Source: Streptomyces sp. CNH099 (GTDB lineage Bacteria > Actinomycetota > Actinomycetes > Streptomycetales > Streptomycetaceae). Taken from it: a DNA stretch of 64,000 bases. Of the stretch, positions 1-6,930 are shown piece by piece (the stretch's first letter is position 1; the number at the start of each line of letters is the position of its first letter). Below the pieces are notes generated by a model. It was not told where the DNA came from. It saw only the letters and a program-made list of their open reading frames with translations, and searched no databases. The stretch lies in contig AZWL01000021.1 in NCBI GenBank assembly GCA_000514715.1, forward strand, positions 124-64,123, given 5' to 3'. The position numbers and the translations under genes are program-made.

Positions 1-369
1 CGTATCGCCGTGCTGGGCGCCGCGTTCAAGCCCGACTCCGACGACGTACGCGACTCCCCCGCCCTCAACGTCGCCGGCCAGATCCACCTCCAGGGCGGCC
101 AGGTCACCGTCCACGACCCCAAGGGCATGGACAACGCCCGCCGGGAGTTCCCCACCCTGCGCTACGCCGACTCCGCCGAGGACGCGGTCCGCGGCGCGGA
201 CGTCGTGCTGCACCTCACCGAGTGGAGCGAGTTCCGCGACCTCGACCCCCGGCGGCTCGCCCGGGCCGCCGCCAACGCCCACCTGATCGACGGCCGGAAC
301 ACCCTCGACCCGGCGCCCTGGCGCGCCGCGGGCTGGACGTTCCGCGCCATGGGCCGCCCGGCGCTCTGA
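1..369 (+). CDS. UDP-glucose 6-dehydrogenase, C-terminal part (5' end outside window)
   Basis: Only the last 122 residues are visible, and the reading frame is open from base 1. The opening segment GAAFKPDSDDVRDSPA is the hallmark start of the C-terminal UDP-binding domain of the UDP-glucose/GDP-mannose dehydrogenase family. Family enzymes oxidise the sugar C6 alcohol to a carboxylate with two NAD+ in the cytoplasm, giving for example UDP-glucuronate for surface polysaccharide. The visible length fits a complete C-terminal domain ending in a short basic tail. Only 30 bases separate it from the pyruvyl transferase gene on the same strand, so both probably belong to one exopolysaccharide operon. 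The exact substrate (UDP-glucose or another NDP-sugar) cannot be decided from this fragment. Confidence 0.85.
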   Translation, partial: RIAVLGAAFKPDSDDVRDSPALNVAGQIHLQGGQVTVHDPKGMDNARREFPTLRYADSAEDAVRGADVVLHLTEWSEFRDLDPRRLARAAANAHLIDGRNTLDPAPWRAAGWTFRAMGRPAL

Positions 370-399
370 TCGACTCCAGACGACAGGACCCCCCCCACC

Positions 400-1839
400 A
401 TGCAGAACATCCTCCTCCGCTCGGGCAAGAGCCCCTTCCACGTCGCGAAGCCGGCCGAGGTCGTGCAGCAGGACCTCATCGGAACCAACGCGGGGAACCT
501 GGTGTTCAGCGACGCCACCCACAAGCTGCTCACCCTGCCCGGCACCGAGGTCACCTCCAACGGCATCAAGACGGATCACTCCCCGGAGCGCGCCGCACAG
601 ATAAACGAGCGGTACGACGCCTTCGTCGTCCCGCTCGCCAACGCCTTCCGGCCGTCGTTCGAGCCGTCGCTGAAGCGGCTCACCAGGCTCATCGAGCAGC
701 TGTCCATCCCCGTCGTCGTCATCGGCGTCGGCGCCCAGGCCGGCACGGACTACGACACCGAGCGGCTGAAGGCCATCGAGCCGTCGGTCAAGCGGTTCAT
801 GAAGGCGGTGCTCAAGCGGTCCGCGTCCGTGGGCGTACGCGGCGAGCTGACCGGCGACTACCTGAAGGGACTCGGCTACAAGGACAAGGACGTCGAGATC
901 ATCGGCTGCCCGTCGATGTTCCTCCACGGCGACACCTTCCCCGAGATCCGCAGACCCGAGGGCGGCATCACCGACGCCTCCCGCATCGCGGTCAACGTCT
1001 CGCCGGACGCCCCCCGCGTCGGCCCGATCGCGGCCATCGTGCAGCGCGCGTACGAGCGCTTCGCCGACCTCACGTACTACGCGCAGAACCTCACCGACGC
1101 CGAACTGCTGCTCTGGGGCGACACCTCCGCCGAGAAGGGGCTGACGGCCGAGCTGCCGAACCGCGTGGCGCACGGCCTGCTGCGCGACGACAAGGCACGG
1201 CTGCCCACCGACCCGTACCGCTGGATGGCGGAGCTGCGCGAGCGGGACTTCGCCTTCGGCACCCGCATCCACGGCAACATCACCGCGCTGCTCGCCGGCA
1301 CCCCCGCCGTCGTCCTCTGCCACGACTCGCGCACCCTCGAACTCTGCCGCTACTTCGACATCCCGTACGCGATGCTGGCCGACCAGCCGGCCGGCCTGGA
1401 CCCGGCGGAGCTGTACGAGAAGGCCGACTACACCGCGCTGCAGCACGGCCACCGGGAGCGCTGGGACCGCTTCGCCCGCTTCCTCGGCCGCAACGGGCTG
1501 AAGGACACCTACACCCACGGCGACCGCGGCGCCGCCTTCGAGGAGCGCATGGCCGGACTCGACCTGCCGCCCTCGATGCGGGTGTGGGACGGCTCCGACG
1601 ACGGCGCCCACCGCTACCGGATCGCCTGGCTGCACGAGCGGGCCGAGAGCGTCCGCAAGCGGCAGGACGGCGCGGCGCGCCGCATCGGCGAGCTGCAGGA
1701 GCGCAACGAGGAGCTGGCCGGGCAGGTCGAGCGGCTGGAGACGCGGCTCGCCGCGCTGGAGCGGCAGGTCACCGCGCGGGACAAGGGCACCATGGCCCGC
1801 CTCGGCGCGGCCTTCAAGGGCCGGGGCGGGCGGGAGTGA
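400..1839 (+). CDS. Polysaccharide pyruvyl transferase family protein
   Basis: A 479-residue cytosolic protein. Its Rossmann-like core has the pattern of the polysaccharide pyruvyl transferase family (PF04230), including VVVIGVGAQAG around residues 105-115, VGVRGELT near 150 and a C-terminal FGTRIHGNITALLAG motif whose Arg-His is typical of these GT-B-like enzymes. Members transfer pyruvate from phosphoenolpyruvate to sugar hydroxyls as a ketal, adding negative charge to exopolysaccharide or wall polymers. The last 60 residues (about 410-465) are rich in Glu/Arg/Leu heptads and predict a coiled coil not present in minimal family members, perhaps for oligomerisation. The stop overlaps the next start (GTGA), so translation is probably coupled. 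The function is a family-level call; the acceptor sugar is unknown. Confidence 0.8.
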   Translation: MQNILLRSGKSPFHVAKPAEVVQQDLIGTNAGNLVFSDATHKLLTLPGTEVTSNGIKTDHSPERAAQINERYDAFVVPLANAFRPSFEPSLKRLTRLIEQLSIPVVVIGVGAQAGTDYDTERLKAIEPSVKRFMKAVLKRSASVGVRGELTGDYLKGLGYKDKDVEIIGCPSMFLHGDTFPEIRRPEGGITDASRIAVNVSPDAPRVGPIAAIVQRAYERFADLTYYAQNLTDAELLLWGDTSAEKGLTAELPNRVAHGLLRDDKARLPTDPYRWMAELRERDFAFGTRIHGNITALLAGTPAVVLCHDSRTLELCRYFDIPYAMLADQPAGLDPAELYEKADYTALQHGHRERWDRFARFLGRNGLKDTYTHGDRGAAFEERMAGLDLPPSMRVWDGSDDGAHRYRIAWLHERAESVRKRQDGAARRIGELQERNEELAGQVERLETRLAALERQVTARDKGTMARLGAAFKGRGGRE

Positions 1840-2918
1840 CGGCCCGGCGGCAGGGCGCGCTCCCACCGCGCACCCGGCTGGTGCACATCGGTCCGCACAA
1901 GACCGGCACCACCACGCTGCAGGGGGCGTTCCACCTCTCCCGGCGGGCGCTCGCCGCACACGGCGTGCGGTACGCCGGCCGGTCGCGGCAGCCCGCGCAC
2001 GCCGCCGCCGCGATCGCCGGCGGCACGCCCGTGCACAGCCTGGAGGCGCCGAGCACGGCGCACTGGGAGCAGCTGTGCGCCGAGGTCGCCCGCGCGGGGC
2101 GGCGGCGCCGGGTCGTGGTCAGCAGCGAGCGCTTCGCCAACGCCGACACCGACACGGCGCGCGCGGTCGTCGACGGCCTCGGCGGGGAGCGGGTCCACGT
2201 CGTCGTCACGCTGCGGCCGCTGCTGAAGATCCTGCCGTCGCAGTGGCAGGAGTACGTCAAGACCGGGCACCGCCACGCGTACGTCGACTGGCTCGACGGC
2301 ATGCTGCGCCGCCCGCCGTACGACAGGCCGACGCCGTCGTTCTGGCGGCGGCACCGGCACGACGAACTCGTGGCCCGCTGGGCGAAGGCGGCCGGCGCGG
2401 AGAACCTCACGGTGGTCGTCGTCGACCAGAACGACCCGCTGTGGCAGCTGCGGGCCTTCGAAGACCTGCTGGGGCTGCCGGAAGGAGTGCTCCAGCCGGA
2501 GCGGGACGGCTTCACCAACCGGTCGCTGACCGCCGCCGAGGTGGAGATGCTGCGGCTGGTCAACGAGGAGCTGGCCCGGAGCCGGCGGCCGGCGGCCGAG
2601 CGCAAGCTGGTGCGCGAGGCGCTGGTGCGCGAGCTGCGCGGGGCGTACGAGCCGGGGAAGGACGCGGCGCGGATCGCCACGCCGGCGTGGGCGCGGCGGG
2701 CGGCGGCCGCGGTGAGCGCCGAGATGGTCGCGGGGATCCGGAACTCGGGGGTACGGGTCATGGGCGACCTGGACTCGCTGGTGCCGGCGGCGGAGCCGGC
2801 GGAGACGGAGGCGGCGGAGCCGGACGGCGACGAGCCCGCCGCCGAGCCGCGGTTGCCGGTGTCCGCGGTGCACGCGGCGGTGGCCGGGGCGCTGGCCGCG
2901 GCGGCCGGGTCTCCGTAG
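1836..2918 (+). CDS. Sulfotransferase-like P-loop protein
   Basis: A 360-residue protein starting at a GTG that overlaps the upstream TGA by four bases. The N-terminus LVHIGPHKTGTTTLQ has the form of the 5'-phosphosulfate-binding loop of PAPS-dependent sulfotransferases (typical pattern hhxxGxxKTGTTxLq). A second segment, RRVVVSSERFAN, and the following TLRPLLKILPSQWQEY resemble the 3'-phosphate-binding part with its conserved Ser and Arg. Residues 310-345 form a low-complexity Ala/Glu/Pro tail. With the pyruvyl transferase and sugar-nucleotide dehydrogenase upstream, a role in sulfating a secreted polysaccharide is reasonable but inferred. Some proteins with this fold in glycan loci have no demonstrated sulfotransferase activity. 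A strong hairpin follows at 2936-2963, so this is probably the last gene of the operon. Confidence 0.65.
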   Translation: MTARRQGALPPRTRLVHIGPHKTGTTTLQGAFHLSRRALAAHGVRYAGRSRQPAHAAAAIAGGTPVHSLEAPSTAHWEQLCAEVARAGRRRRVVVSSERFANADTDTARAVVDGLGGERVHVVVTLRPLLKILPSQWQEYVKTGHRHAYVDWLDGMLRRPPYDRPTPSFWRRHRHDELVARWAKAAGAENLTVVVVDQNDPLWQLRAFEDLLGLPEGVLQPERDGFTNRSLTAAEVEMLRLVNEELARSRRPAAERKLVREALVRELRGAYEPGKDAARIATPAWARRAAAAVSAEMVAGIRNSGVRVMGDLDSLVPAAEPAETEAAEPDGDEPAAEPRLPVSAVHAAVAGALAAAAGSP

Positions 2919-2935
2919 GGTCGGGGCCGGTGGGC

Positions 2936-2963
2936 CGGGACCCGGCGTGGAGGCCGGGTCCCG
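2936..2963 (+). terminator. Hairpin terminator after the polysaccharide operon
   Basis: A perfect 11-bp stem (CGGGACCCGGC pairing with GCCGGGTCCCG) closes a 6-base loop 17 bases after the sulfotransferase-like stop. There is no U-tract, as is usual in Streptomyces, where stem strength alone often suffices. The following gene begins 40 bases later with its own Shine-Dalgarno sequence. Confidence 0.6.
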
Positions 2964-3002
2964 TTGGCTGTCGGCCGCGGGCCGGGAGAGGGAGGCGGGC
3001 AG

Positions 3003-3734
3003 ATGGCGGAAGCGGCGCCGGCGCTGGTCCGGGTCACCGAGCGGGTGTGGCTGTGGCCGCACCACCCCGACCCGGACCGGGTGCAGGCGGGCATCGGGGT
3101 GATCGCCGGCGACGACGGCTGCCTGCTCGTCGACGCTGGCCACAGCCCGGCGCTGGCCCGCCGGGTCGCGGGCGCCCTCGGCGGCGCGGGCCTGCCGCGG
3201 GCGCGGACCGTCGTCTACACCCACCACCACTGGGACCACGTCTGGGGCGCGCAGGAGTGGGGCGTGCCGGTGGTCGCGCACGAGCTGACGGCCGAGGCGC
3301 TGCGCGCCGAGGCGGCGAAGCCCTGGTCCGAGGCGTATCTGCGGGCGGAGACGGCCCGCGACCCGCGGCTGGCGCCGAGCTACGGCGCGCGTTCGCGCGC
3401 GATGGCGGCGGACGGCTGGGACGCCTTCCACATCGTGCCGCCCGACGAGACGTTCACCGACGCCCACCGCATCCGGCTCGACGGCGTCACGGTGGAGCTG
3501 CAGCACGTCGGCGGCGGCCACGCGGCCGGCTCGACGGTGGTCCGGGTGCCGTCGGAGGGGGTGCTGTTCCTGGGCGACTGCTACTACCCGCCGCCGTACC
3601 ACCTGCGGGAGCCGGGCGCCGGGCCGGATCTGGCGCTGGCGCGGAGCCTGCTGGACGACGCGTACGAGTGGTACGTGGAGAGCCACGACGCACCGCGGCG
3701 GCACGCGGAGGCGAAGGCGGCGCTGGGCGGCTGA
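3003..3734 (+). CDS. MBL-fold metallo-hydrolase
   Basis: A 243-residue cytosolic protein of the metallo-beta-lactamase superfamily. The zinc signature HHHWDH is at residues 74-79, preceded by the usual LLVDAGHS strand and Asp (about residues 41-48). Further metal-ligand candidates are the His in VGGGHAAGS and the Asp in LFLGDCYY. This arrangement fits the hydrolase branch of the fold, but the substrate cannot be told from sequence. The ATG at 3003 was chosen because GGGAGAGGGAGG lies just upstream; an earlier in-frame TTG lacks such a site. The gene stands alone between two terminators and converges with the muramidase gene. Confidence 0.8.
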   Translation: MAEAAPALVRVTERVWLWPHHPDPDRVQAGIGVIAGDDGCLLVDAGHSPALARRVAGALGGAGLPRARTVVYTHHHWDHVWGAQEWGVPVVAHELTAEALRAEAAKPWSEAYLRAETARDPRLAPSYGARSRAMAADGWDAFHIVPPDETFTDAHRIRLDGVTVELQHVGGGHAAGSTVVRVPSEGVLFLGDCYYPPPYHLREPGAGPDLALARSLLDDAYEWYVESHDAPRRHAEAKAALGG

Positions 3735-3787
3735 CCCGTGCCCGGCCGGCGGCGCCGGGGCGCCGGCGGGGCCGCCGGGCGCGCTCA

Positions 3788-3814
3788 GGGGCCGGCCGTC
3801 GCCCGGCCGGCCCC
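3788..3814. terminator. Bidirectional terminator between convergent genes
   Basis: An 11-bp perfect stem (GGGGCCGGCCG with CGGCCGGCCCC) around a 5-base loop lies between the stops of the MBL hydrolase (3734) and the muramidase (3837), and could serve both. Confidence 0.65.
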
Positions 3815-3836
3815 TTCGCCGCATGTCCTCCCCGGG

Positions 3837-4739
3837 TTACGGGGTGTTGTTCGCCAGCGCCAGCAGCCGGGAGCGGCTGCCGTTGAACTTGTCGCGGTCC
3901 ACGTTGCCGGAGATGCCGCTCACCCGGCCCGTGCTCGTGTACTGCCACACGGTCCAGAACGGGAACCCGTTCGGGATGTTCGGGCTGTGCGCGGACGTCC
4001 AGTGGGCGACCCACAGCGGGCTGCGCGACGACATCCCGCTCCAGTTGCCCGTGCAGGTGTTCCACCAGCTCGGGCTGGTGTAGATGACGACGTCGCGCGT
4101 GGTCCTCGACTTGTACGTGTTGTAGAAGTCGAGGATCCAGCTGCGCATCGCGGACTGCGAGAGCCCGTAGCACATCGCGCCGGACGGGTTGGACTCGATG
4201 TCCAGCACGCCGGGCAGCGTCCGGTTGTCCCGGGACCAGGCGCCGCCGTTGGAGGCGAAGAACCTGGCCTGGGCCGCGCCGCTGGAGGAGTTCGGCCGGG
4301 CGAAGTGGTACGCGCCGCGGATGACCCCGGCGTGGTACGCCGCCGGGTAGTTGCGGTTGAACGAGGGGTCCTTGTACGTCGTGCCCTCGGTCGCCTTCAT
4401 CCAGGCGAACTGGATGCCGGAGTTGCGCACCGACGTCCAGTTGATGGTGCCCTGCCAGTGCGAGACGTCGATCCCCTGCACGCCGCTGGTGTGGTCCAGC
4501 GGGCTGAAGTCGGGGGGCGACTGCTGCTTGTCGACGCCCATGCCCATGTACGCGTGGCCCAGCGGCACGGGGTTCTTCTTCTTGGTGTCGCCGCCGGCCG
4601 CCGGCGCGGACGCGGCGGACGGCGAGGTGAGCCCCGCGACCAGCGCGAGGGACGCGCCGAGGACGACGGCGGCGCCGGTGCGGGTGCGGCGGGCGCGGCC
4701 CGAGAAGAGGTGGTGGGTCAGTGATCTGTGCAAGTGCAT
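3837..4739 (-). CDS. Secreted GH25 muramidase (lysozyme)
   Basis: A 300-residue precursor. The N-terminus has an Arg-rich stretch (GRARRTRTG), a hydrophobic core (residues 22-38) and an Ala-rich cleavage region near 45, so it is exported by Sec or possibly Tat. The mature part is a single glycoside hydrolase family 25 domain. DVSHWQG at residues 91-97 supplies a catalytic-site Asp, KATEG follows near 115-119, and VLDIE (Asp180, Glu182) is the DxE pair in the barrel. The family cleaves the MurNAc-GlcNAc beta-1,4 bond of peptidoglycan. The start at 4739 is preceded by GGAGG seven bases upstream; an earlier in-frame ATG would add 71 residues in front of the signal peptide and is rejected. A DasR-like site lies about 150 bases upstream. 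Confidence 0.9.
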   Translation of the reverse strand: MHLHRSLTHHLFSGRARRTRTGAAVVLGASLALVAGLTSPSAASAPAAGGDTKKKNPVPLGHAYMGMGVDKQQSPPDFSPLDHTSGVQGIDVSHWQGTINWTSVRNSGIQFAWMKATEGTTYKDPSFNRNYPAAYHAGVIRGAYHFARPNSSSGAAQARFFASNGGAWSRDNRTLPGVLDIESNPSGAMCYGLSQSAMRSWILDFYNTYKSRTTRDVVIYTSPSWWNTCTGNWSGMSSRSPLWVAHWTSAHSPNIPNGFPFWTVWQYTSTGRVSGISGNVDRDKFNGSRSRLLALANNTP

Positions 4740-4886
4740 CGCGGCCTCCTGGCACTCGTGTGCTCTGTGGGGGTGGGGAGAGGCGGTGCTGGGTGATGCT
4801 CGTAGGGACAGACCGGTGTTCTGATGCGAACACGACAAGAGTGACGCATAGGAACGCCTGCCTGAGAAGGGGGGACCGCCACCCTT

Positions 4887-4902
4887 TATGGTCCAGTCCA
4901 GT
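4887..4902. promoter_or_regulatory. DasR-like (dre) site upstream of the muramidase
   Basis: TATGGTCCAGTCCAGT matches the Streptomyces dre consensus ACTGGTCTAGACCAGT at 12 of 16 positions, keeping both TGGTC and CCAGT arms. It lies in the 334-base gap 4740-5073 between the muramidase start and the end of the ABC exporter genes; nothing else distinctive was seen there. DasR is the GntR repressor that responds to glucosamine phosphates. Linking it to a lysozyme that releases GlcNAc is sensible but inferred, and the site is imperfect. Confidence 0.45.
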
Positions 4903-5073
4903 GACGCGTGCGCTGAGCTGCGGTTACCGGAGAGGAAATCGTCAACTTTCATGGTGTGAAAGCCGAAACGAAGGATAGCATTCCGGTCACTGAGCGTGCT
5001 AGACCAGACACGCTGTGCACTTCTCCGGTCATCCGCCCGTGGCGGGACCGCCGCCGGCCGGCCCCGGCCGGGG

Positions 5074-6930
5074 TCAGGCCGTGCTGTCCCGCCAGGCCCG
5101 GTGCAGCGCCGCGAAGCGGCCGCGGTCGGCGATGAGCGTTGCCGGGGGGCCGTCCTCGACGATGCGGCCCTGCGCCATGACCAGCACCCGGTCCGCTATC
5201 TCCACCGTCGACAGGCGGTGTGCGATGACCACCGCCGTACGGCCCCGCAGCACCGTGTGCATCGCCTCCTGCACCGCCTGTTCGCCGGGGATGTCCAGCG
5301 ACGACGTGGCCTCGTCCAGGATCACCACCGCCGGGTCCGCCAGCAGCGCGCGGGCGAACGCGACCAGTTGGCGCTGGCCCGCCGAGATGCGGCCGCCGCG
5401 CTTGCGCACGTCGGTGTCGTAGCCGTCCGGGAGCGCCGTGATGAACTCGTGGGCGCCCAGCGCCTTCGCCGCCGCCTCGATCTCCCCGCGGGTCGCGTCC
5501 GGGCGGCCGATCGCGATGTTCTCCGCCACCGTGCCCGAGAACAGGAACGCCTCCTGCGTGACCATCACCACCGCCCGCCGCAGCTCCGCGTTCGCGATCC
5601 GGCGCAGGTCCACCCCGTCCAGCAGCACCCGGCCCGCGCTCGGGTCGTAGAACCGCGCCAGCAGCTTGGCCAGCGTCGACTTCCCCGCGCCCGTAGAGCC
5701 GACGACCGCGACCGTCTGCCCGGCCGGGACGGTCAGGTCGAAGCGGGGCAGCACCTCGCCGCCCGTACGGTACGAGAAGCCGACGCCCTCGAAGCGCACC
5801 TCCCGGCCCGGCAGCCCCTCCGCACGCGCCGGCAGCGGGCTCGGGTCCGCGGGCTCCGCCACACCCGGCCGCTGCGCCAGCAGCCCGGCGATCTTCTGCA
5901 GCGACGCGGCCGCCGACTGGTAGGAGTTGAGGAACATCCCGAGCCGGTCGATCGGGTCGTACAGCCGCCGCAGGTACAGCACCGCCGCGGCCAGCACACC
6001 CAGCGCGAGCCCGCCCTCCGCCACCCGGTACGCGCCCCACAGCACGATCGCCGCCACCGCGACGTTCGCGGTCAGCCGGGAGGAGACGACGTAACGGGCC
6101 ATCTCCAGGATGGAGTCGCCGTTGACCCGCTCGTGCCGGCCGTTCAGCCGGTCGAAGTCCGCGTCGTTCGCGCGCTCCCGGCGGAACGCCTGCACCGGCC
6201 GGATGCCGTTCATCGTCTCGACGAACTTCACGATCACCTGGGCGATCGCCGTCGACCGCTTCGTGTAGATCCGCATCGAACGCCGCTGGAAGCTGCGGAT
6301 CAGCGCGTACAGCGGCACGAACGACAGCAGCGCCGCGCCGCCCAGCCCCAGGTCCAGCCAGAGCAGTAGCGCGGCGATGTAGACGACCTGCAGGATGACG
6401 ACGATCAGCTCCTGCAGCCCTTCGCTCAGCAGTTCGCGCAGCGACTCCACGTCGCTGGTGGAGCGGGAGATGAGCCGGCCGGAGGTGTAGCGGTCGTGGA
6501 AGTCGACGTCGAGCGCCTGCGCGTGCCGGAAGATGCGGCCGCGCAGGTCCAGCAGCACGTCCTGGTTGATGCGCGCGGCGGCGCGCACGAAGGTGTACTG
6601 CAGCAGCCCGGAGGCCACCGCGCAGACTGCGTACGCGATGCCGACCGCGATCAGCGGCCCGTGGTCGTCGCGCCGCAGCGCGGGCACGGCGTGGTCGATG
6701 GCGTACGCGACGAGCAGCGGGCCCGCCTGCACGGCGGCCTGCTGCAGCAGGATCAGGACGGTCGCGGCGGCGACCCGGCGGCGGTGCACGGCGAGCAGCG
6801 AGCCCAGCAGCGCGCGGGACGCGCCCTCGGGCGCGGGCAGCAGGTCCTGGTCGAACGGGTCGGTCCGCGCCTCCGGACGGTCCTCCTCCGGCTCCTCGCC
6901 GCCGGGCCTCTCGGTGACCGTCGCCGTCAT
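5074..6930 (-). CDS. ABC exporter half-transporter with consensus Walker B, degenerate signature
   Basis: A 618-residue fusion of an N-terminal six-helix ABC transmembrane domain (about residues 45-330) and an ATPase domain (about 370-605). Visible ATPase motifs are GSTGAGKST (Walker A), ISAGQ in place of the usual LSGGQ signature, VVILDEATSSLD (Walker B with the catalytic Glu) and IAHRLST (switch His). Its ATG overlaps the stop of the upstream exporter gene by four bases, so the two are made together and very likely form a heterodimer. The degenerate signature here pairs with the non-consensus Walker B of the partner, the asymmetry known from TM287/288-type exporters. The substrate (drug, lipid or peptide) is unknown. 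Confidence 0.85.
   Translation of the reverse strand: MTATVTERPGGEEPEEDRPEARTDPFDQDLLPAPEGASRALLGSLLAVHRRRVAAATVLILLQQAAVQAGPLLVAYAIDHAVPALRRDDHGPLIAVGIAYAVCAVASGLLQYTFVRAAARINQDVLLDLRGRIFRHAQALDVDFHDRYTSGRLISRSTSDVESLRELLSEGLQELIVVILQVVYIAALLLWLDLGLGGAALLSFVPLYALIRSFQRRSMRIYTKRSTAIAQVIVKFVETMNGIRPVQAFRRERANDADFDRLNGRHERVNGDSILEMARYVVSSRLTANVAVAAIVLWGAYRVAEGGLALGVLAAAVLYLRRLYDPIDRLGMFLNSYQSAAASLQKIAGLLAQRPGVAEPADPSPLPARAEGLPGREVRFEGVGFSYRTGGEVLPRFDLTVPAGQTVAVVGSTGAGKSTLAKLLARFYDPSAGRVLLDGVDLRRIANAELRRAVVMVTQEAFLFSGTVAENIAIGRPDATRGEIEAAAKALGAHEFITALPDGYDTDVRKRGGRISAGQRQLVAFARALLADPAVVILDEATSSLDIPGEQAVQEAMHTVLRGRTAVVIAHRLSTVEIADRVLVMAQGRIVEDGPPATLIADRGRFAALHRAWRDSTA

Noticed and set aside
222..1835. 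Long open frame across the pyruvyl transferase gene, continuous with the sulfotransferase-like gene
   Set aside because: The Arg/Pro/Ala-rich translation is a typical wrong-frame product of G/C-rich coding DNA; the real start of that frame's gene is GTG 1836.
1614..3824. Long open frame of 736 codons on the minus strand opposite the sulfotransferase-like and MBL genes
   Set aside because: Its translation is low-complexity Arg/Pro/Gly without domains, while the plus strand shows clear families.
4887..4902. Possible second chitinase-type direct repeat overlapping the dre-like site
   Set aside because: Only one full unit can be read (GTCCAGTCCAGT is an internal 5-6 base echo), so the direct-repeat interpretation was dropped in favour of a single imperfect dre-like site.
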